A stretch of DNA of 64,000 nucleotides from Gaetbulibacter sp. 4G1 (lineage in GTDB: Bacteria; Bacteroidota; Bacteroidia; Flavobacteriales; Flavobacteriaceae), in assembly GCF_002741945.1 (NCBI RefSeq), contig NZ_MDVN01000022.1, positions 682,001 through 746,000 of the forward strand, given 5' to 3'. This document shows positions 61,186 to 64,000 of the stretch, piece by piece. The position numbers were made by a program, and so were the translations under genes. The notes beneath the pieces are model-generated. The model had not been told where the DNA came from, made no database searches, and worked only from the letters and a program-made list of their open reading frames with translations. Numbering within the stretch: position 1 is the first letter of the stretch; each line of letters starts with the position of its first letter.

Positions 61186-62259
61186 ATGGCACAAAACGCT
61201 ATTCTATTTATTCCAGATATTTCAGGCTTCACCGAGTTTGTGCATCACACAGCAATAAGCCATAGCCGACATATTGTGTCTGAGTTATTGGAATTGTTGA
61301 TTGATAGTAATACTTCGGATTTAGAATTAGCTGAAATTGAAGGCGATGCTCTTTTTTTATATAAAATAGAAAACAAGGTTGATATTTCTATAATAGAACA
61401 GCAAATAGAAACAATGTATCTTGCGTTTCATACACATTTAAAACGCTATGAATATCAACGCATTTGTCATTGTGGAGCATGCTCTTCTGCGTATAATTTA
61501 AAGCTGAAATTTGTAGTGCATTATGGTGAAATAGAGTTTATAACTGTAAAAGAATCTAAAAAACCATATGGGAGTGATGTTATAAAAGTACATCGTCTGC
61601 TTAAAAATGAGGTGCCAATAGATGAGTATGCTATTCTTACTGAAAATATAAAGAAGATAGTTGTAGATTCTGAAAAAACAATAACAGCAACATACGATTT
61701 TGGAAAAATAAGTTTTACTTATAACCCCCTTAAGCACTTAAAAGAAAGGATCCCCGAAATAAACCCTATTCCTGATAATGTACCAAAGCACAAACTATTT
61801 GATGAAACAGAAATTATAAAACTTCCAATTAACGATTTGTATGAAGTAATAAGTAATTTTGATTACAGGTTACTTTGGACAAAGGGTGTTGACAAAATGG
61901 AGTACGAAAAAAATAAAGTAAATCGTATAGGAGAAAAGCACAAGTGTTTATTTAATAAAAATGACGATGTAGTGCAAACTACAGTTTCCAAAAAAGTAAA
62001 AAAGCATCAGTTAGTTTATGCCGAATCGACAACCGATGTACCTTTCACTAAACAAATGAATAGTTATTTTATTTTAGAAGAAACTCAGGTAGGGTACACA
62101 AAATTAAATATTGAGGTTTTCGCAGATTTTAAGCCTTTCGGGATATTCATGAAACCCTTATTAAAATCGAAACTTAAAGCCAACATATCAGAAAGCATAA
62201 AAGAGCTTGTACTTCTAATAGGTTCTGGTTTTTCATTAAATAAGCCAACAGAAAGTTAG
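61186..62259 (+). CDS. DUF2652 protein: cyclase-like domain fused to SRPBCC-like domain
   Basis: A 357-residue cytoplasmic protein. Residues ~1-190 resemble class III nucleotidyl cyclases: FIPDISGFTEF and IEGDALFLY hold the two metal-binding aspartates at the family spacing, and FVVHYGEIEF matches the following core strand. Residues ~205-350 look like an SRPBCC/START lipid-binding fold (IKLPINDLYEVISNFDYRLLWTKGVDKMEY; AESTTDVPFTKQMNSYFILEE; SIKELVLLIGSGF). A CHCGACSS cysteine cluster sits in the cyclase-like part. Whether it makes a cyclic nucleotide is not known. It precedes pgk on the same strand. Confidence 0.82.
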   Translation: MAQNAILFIPDISGFTEFVHHTAISHSRHIVSELLELLIDSNTSDLELAEIEGDALFLYKIENKVDISIIEQQIETMYLAFHTHLKRYEYQRICHCGACSSAYNLKLKFVVHYGEIEFITVKESKKPYGSDVIKVHRLLKNEVPIDEYAILTENIKKIVVDSEKTITATYDFGKISFTYNPLKHLKERIPEINPIPDNVPKHKLFDETEIIKLPINDLYEVISNFDYRLLWTKGVDKMEYEKNKVNRIGEKHKCLFNKNDDVVQTTVSKKVKKHQLVYAESTTDVPFTKQMNSYFILEETQVGYTKLNIEVFADFKPFGIFMKPLLKSKLKANISESIKELVLLIGSGFSLNKPTES

Positions 62260-62329
62260 TTTTTAAAAATTATTTAACTCTTCAAACGTTTTCGTAAAAA
62301 AACTCATTTTATACCTCTCTTTAATTAGT

Positions 62330-62337
62330 TACATTTG
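62330..62337 (+). promoter_or_regulatory. Candidate -7 element for pgk
   Basis: TACATTTG fits TAnnTTTG, about 27 bases before the pgk ATG at 62364. It overlaps an upstream in-frame GTG and so argues against that codon as the start. Confidence 0.55.
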
Positions 62338-62363
62338 TGACACAATCTATTAAAACGATAATA

Positions 62364-63551
62364 ATGAAAACTCTTAATGATTTTAATTTTGAAAATAAAA
62401 AAGCATTAATTCGCGTTGATTTTAATGTGCCTTTAAATGAAAATTTTGAAGTAACAGATGCTACAAGAATCATGTCGGCAAAACCTACAATCATTAAAAT
62501 TTTAGAGGATGGAGGTAGCTGTATTTTAATGTCACATTTAGGTCGCCCAAAAGGGTTTCAAGAGGAATTTTCACTAAAACATATTGCTAGTAAAGTAGAA
62601 GATGTTTTAGGTGTTGAGGTTAAGTTTGCTAAAGATTGTATTGGAGAAGAAGTAGAGGCAGCAGCAGCCAATTTACAACCTGGACAAATATTATTGTTAG
62701 AAAACTTGCGCTATTATAAAGAAGAAACAGCAGGCGATGTTGGGTTTGCAGAAAAACTATCAAAACTAGGAGATATTTATGTTAATGACGCTTTTGGAAC
62801 AGCACACAGAGCACATGCTTCAACAACTATAGTAGCTCAGTTTTTTCAAGATAAAAAGTGCTTTGGAAACTTATTAGCTCAAGAAATTGAAAGCATTAAA
62901 AAAGTTATGGAAACTGGAGAAAAACCAGTTTTGGCTGTTTTAGGTGGCGCTAAAGTTTCTTCTAAGATTACTATTATTGAGAATATTTTGGATAAAGTTG
63001 ATCATTTAATTATTGGTGGTGGCATGACCTTTACCTTTATAAAAGCACAAGGCGGAAAAATTGGAGATTCAATTTGTGAAGATGATAAAATGGATTTGGC
63101 ATTAGACATATTAAACCAAGCCAAAACAAAAAATGTTCAAATACACTTACCTGTTGATGTAATTGCAGCTAATGCATTTAGTAACGATGCCGAGACTCAA
63201 ATTGTAGATGTAACTACAATTCCTGATGGTTGGCAAGGTCTAGATGCTGGACCAAAGTCAAAAGAAATTTTCCACAATGTTGTTACGCAAAGTAAAACTA
63301 TACTTTGGAACGGACCGCTAGGTGTTTTTGAAATGGAAAGCTTTGCAAACGGTACAATTGAGCTAGGAAACTCTATCGCAGAAGCCACAAAAAATGGTGC
63401 ATTTTCTTTAGTTGGCGGAGGCGATTCTGTAGCAGCTGTAAAGCAGTTTGGCTTTCAAGACAAAGTGAGCTATGTAAGCACTGGAGGCGGTGCAATGCTA
63501 GAAAGCTTAGAAGGAAAAACACTTCCTGGAATTGCAGCAATTTTAGAATAA
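62364..63551 (+). CDS. pgk: Phosphoglycerate kinase
   Basis: A 395-residue glycolytic enzyme that moves a phosphate between 1,3-bisphosphoglycerate and ADP. The N-terminal domain carries [43 protein letters not shown] and [14 protein letters not shown]; the C-terminal nucleotide domain carries [40 protein letters not shown] and [16 protein letters not shown]. All substrate-binding residues appear intact. The ATG at 62364 is preferred. It has its own promoter. Confidence 0.97.
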   Translation: MKTLNDFNFENKKALIRVDFNVPLNENFEVTDATRIMSAKPTIIKILEDGGSCILMSHLGRPKGFQEEFSLKHIASKVEDVLGVEVKFAKDCIGEEVEAAAANLQPGQILLLENLRYYKEETAGDVGFAEKLSKLGDIYVNDAFGTAHRAHASTTIVAQFFQDKKCFGNLLAQEIESIKKVMETGEKPVLAVLGGAKVSSKITIIENILDKVDHLIIGGGMTFTFIKAQGGKIGDSICEDDKMDLALDILNQAKTKNVQIHLPVDVIAANAFSNDAETQIVDVTTIPDGWQGLDAGPKSKEIFHNVVTQSKTILWNGPLGVFEMESFANGTIELGNSIAEATKNGAFSLVGGGDSVAAVKQFGFQDKVSYVSTGGGAMLESLEGKTLPGIAAILE

Positions 63552-63631
63552 ACTTAATTAAGTTTTCAAATTCGCTTAAAAAATACGATTTTAGCCATAC
63601 AATCGTTCAATAACCAACTGAATAGATTTTA

Positions 63632-64000
63632 TGGCTTTCCGGTTTTTTATAATATGCTTTTTTTTAAGTTTTGGGATTTGTTTATCGCAACCTCAAGACT
63701 CTATCTTACCAAAAAAAGAATCTGCTAAAGATTCGATAATTGATGGGAAAACGCATAGTGTAAAAAAAATAGAAGCAGAAAAAGACAGCACTTCAATTAA
63801 AAAACTAGGAGACCTAGAATTTGCTGCGAAAATAGACGAAAAATGGTTAGAGGAGTTATATAGCAACAATCTTTTTGATACGATTTACAAATCGGTTACT
63901 GAGCTTACTTTTGAGCCTGTCGATTATCCAGAGCTACCAACGGACACCCTTAAAAAACGATTAAAAGAGCTAGATGCTAGAACACCTTTTAACGTAGAAT
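63632..64000 (+). CDS. Probable lytic transglycosylase with LysM domains, 5' part (3' end outside window)
   Basis: The first 123 codons of an exported protein (signal peptide FRFFIICFFLSFGICLSQ). The mature start is charged and ends FEPVDYPELPTDTLKKRLKELDARTPFNVE, a stretch I associate with the MltD-like lytic transglycosylases of flavobacteria just before the SLT domain. The catalytic and LysM domains would lie outside the window, so the call is tentative. It begins 80 bases after pgk. Confidence 0.6.

Noticed and set aside
62337-62363. A GTG start for pgk at 62337
   Set aside because: It lies on the predicted -7 element, and the family begins at MKTLNDF (ATG at 62364).

Overview
The window is a chromosomal segment from a member of the Flavobacteriaceae (Bacteroidota), probably marine. 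It is strongly AT-rich. Several genes start with TTG or GTG and there are no strong Shine-Dalgarno sites. Promoters match the Bacteroidota -7 element TAnnTTTG. It also carries a type IX secretion C-terminal sorting domain, a PorT-like barrel, a FecR/ECF-sigma/STN-TonB-receptor triad and many families typical of this group.

Layout. (1) 1-10.9 kb, core and metabolic genes: 3' part of a GH31 alpha-glucosidase, a CPA1-type antiporter with a TrkA-N domain, a UspA-SulP overlapping pair, an MBL-fold hydrolase, a subtilase lipoprotein and an M1 aminopeptidase lipoprotein. (2) 10.9-23.6 kb, accessory region: mostly single, same-strand genes (secreted unknowns, a DUF2927-like protein, a homocysteine methyltransferase-like protein, an alpha/beta hydrolase, GNATs, an FAD oxidoreductase, a VOC protein). 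From 10.9 to 20.15 kb most are separated by related hairpin-forming intergenic repeats of about 130-160 bp (copies B, D, F, H, J, with degenerate or partial copies C, E, G, I and a GC-rich relative A). The layout resembles an integron-type cassette array, but the ends are not canonical attC and no integrase is present. A minus-strand AraC/DJ-1 module interrupts it. (3) 23.6-33 kb: a GCS2-CBS ligase coupled to an AstE/AspA-like hydrolase, rnpA, a C-terminal processing protease, OmpA and T9SS surface proteins, ElaA-type GNAT, CDF transporter, rpiB. (4) 33.0-33.6 kb: a 619-bp gene-free, extremely AT-rich stretch with a perfect DnaA box. (5) 33.6-46.8 kb: rnr, small conserved proteins, tRNA-Cys, folB, glnS, SPFH protein, PorT-like protein, gltX. 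(6) 46.9-53.6 kb: DUF4175 protein, ybeY, mnmG flanked by two perfect parS-like palindromes, and a methyltransferase. (7) 53.8-64 kb: OmpH-like lipoprotein, a HEFGH metalloprotease lipoprotein, the sigma/FecR/TonB-receptor triad, DNA polymerase III delta', a DUF2652 cyclase-like protein, pgk and the start of a probable lytic transglycosylase.

Two points deserve most attention. One is the repeat-separated gene array, an integron-like system with non-canonical sites. The other is the parS pair around mnmG together with the DnaA-box AT-rich gap, which suggests the window lies near the chromosome origin. All functions are inferred from sequence reading alone; no database search was possible.
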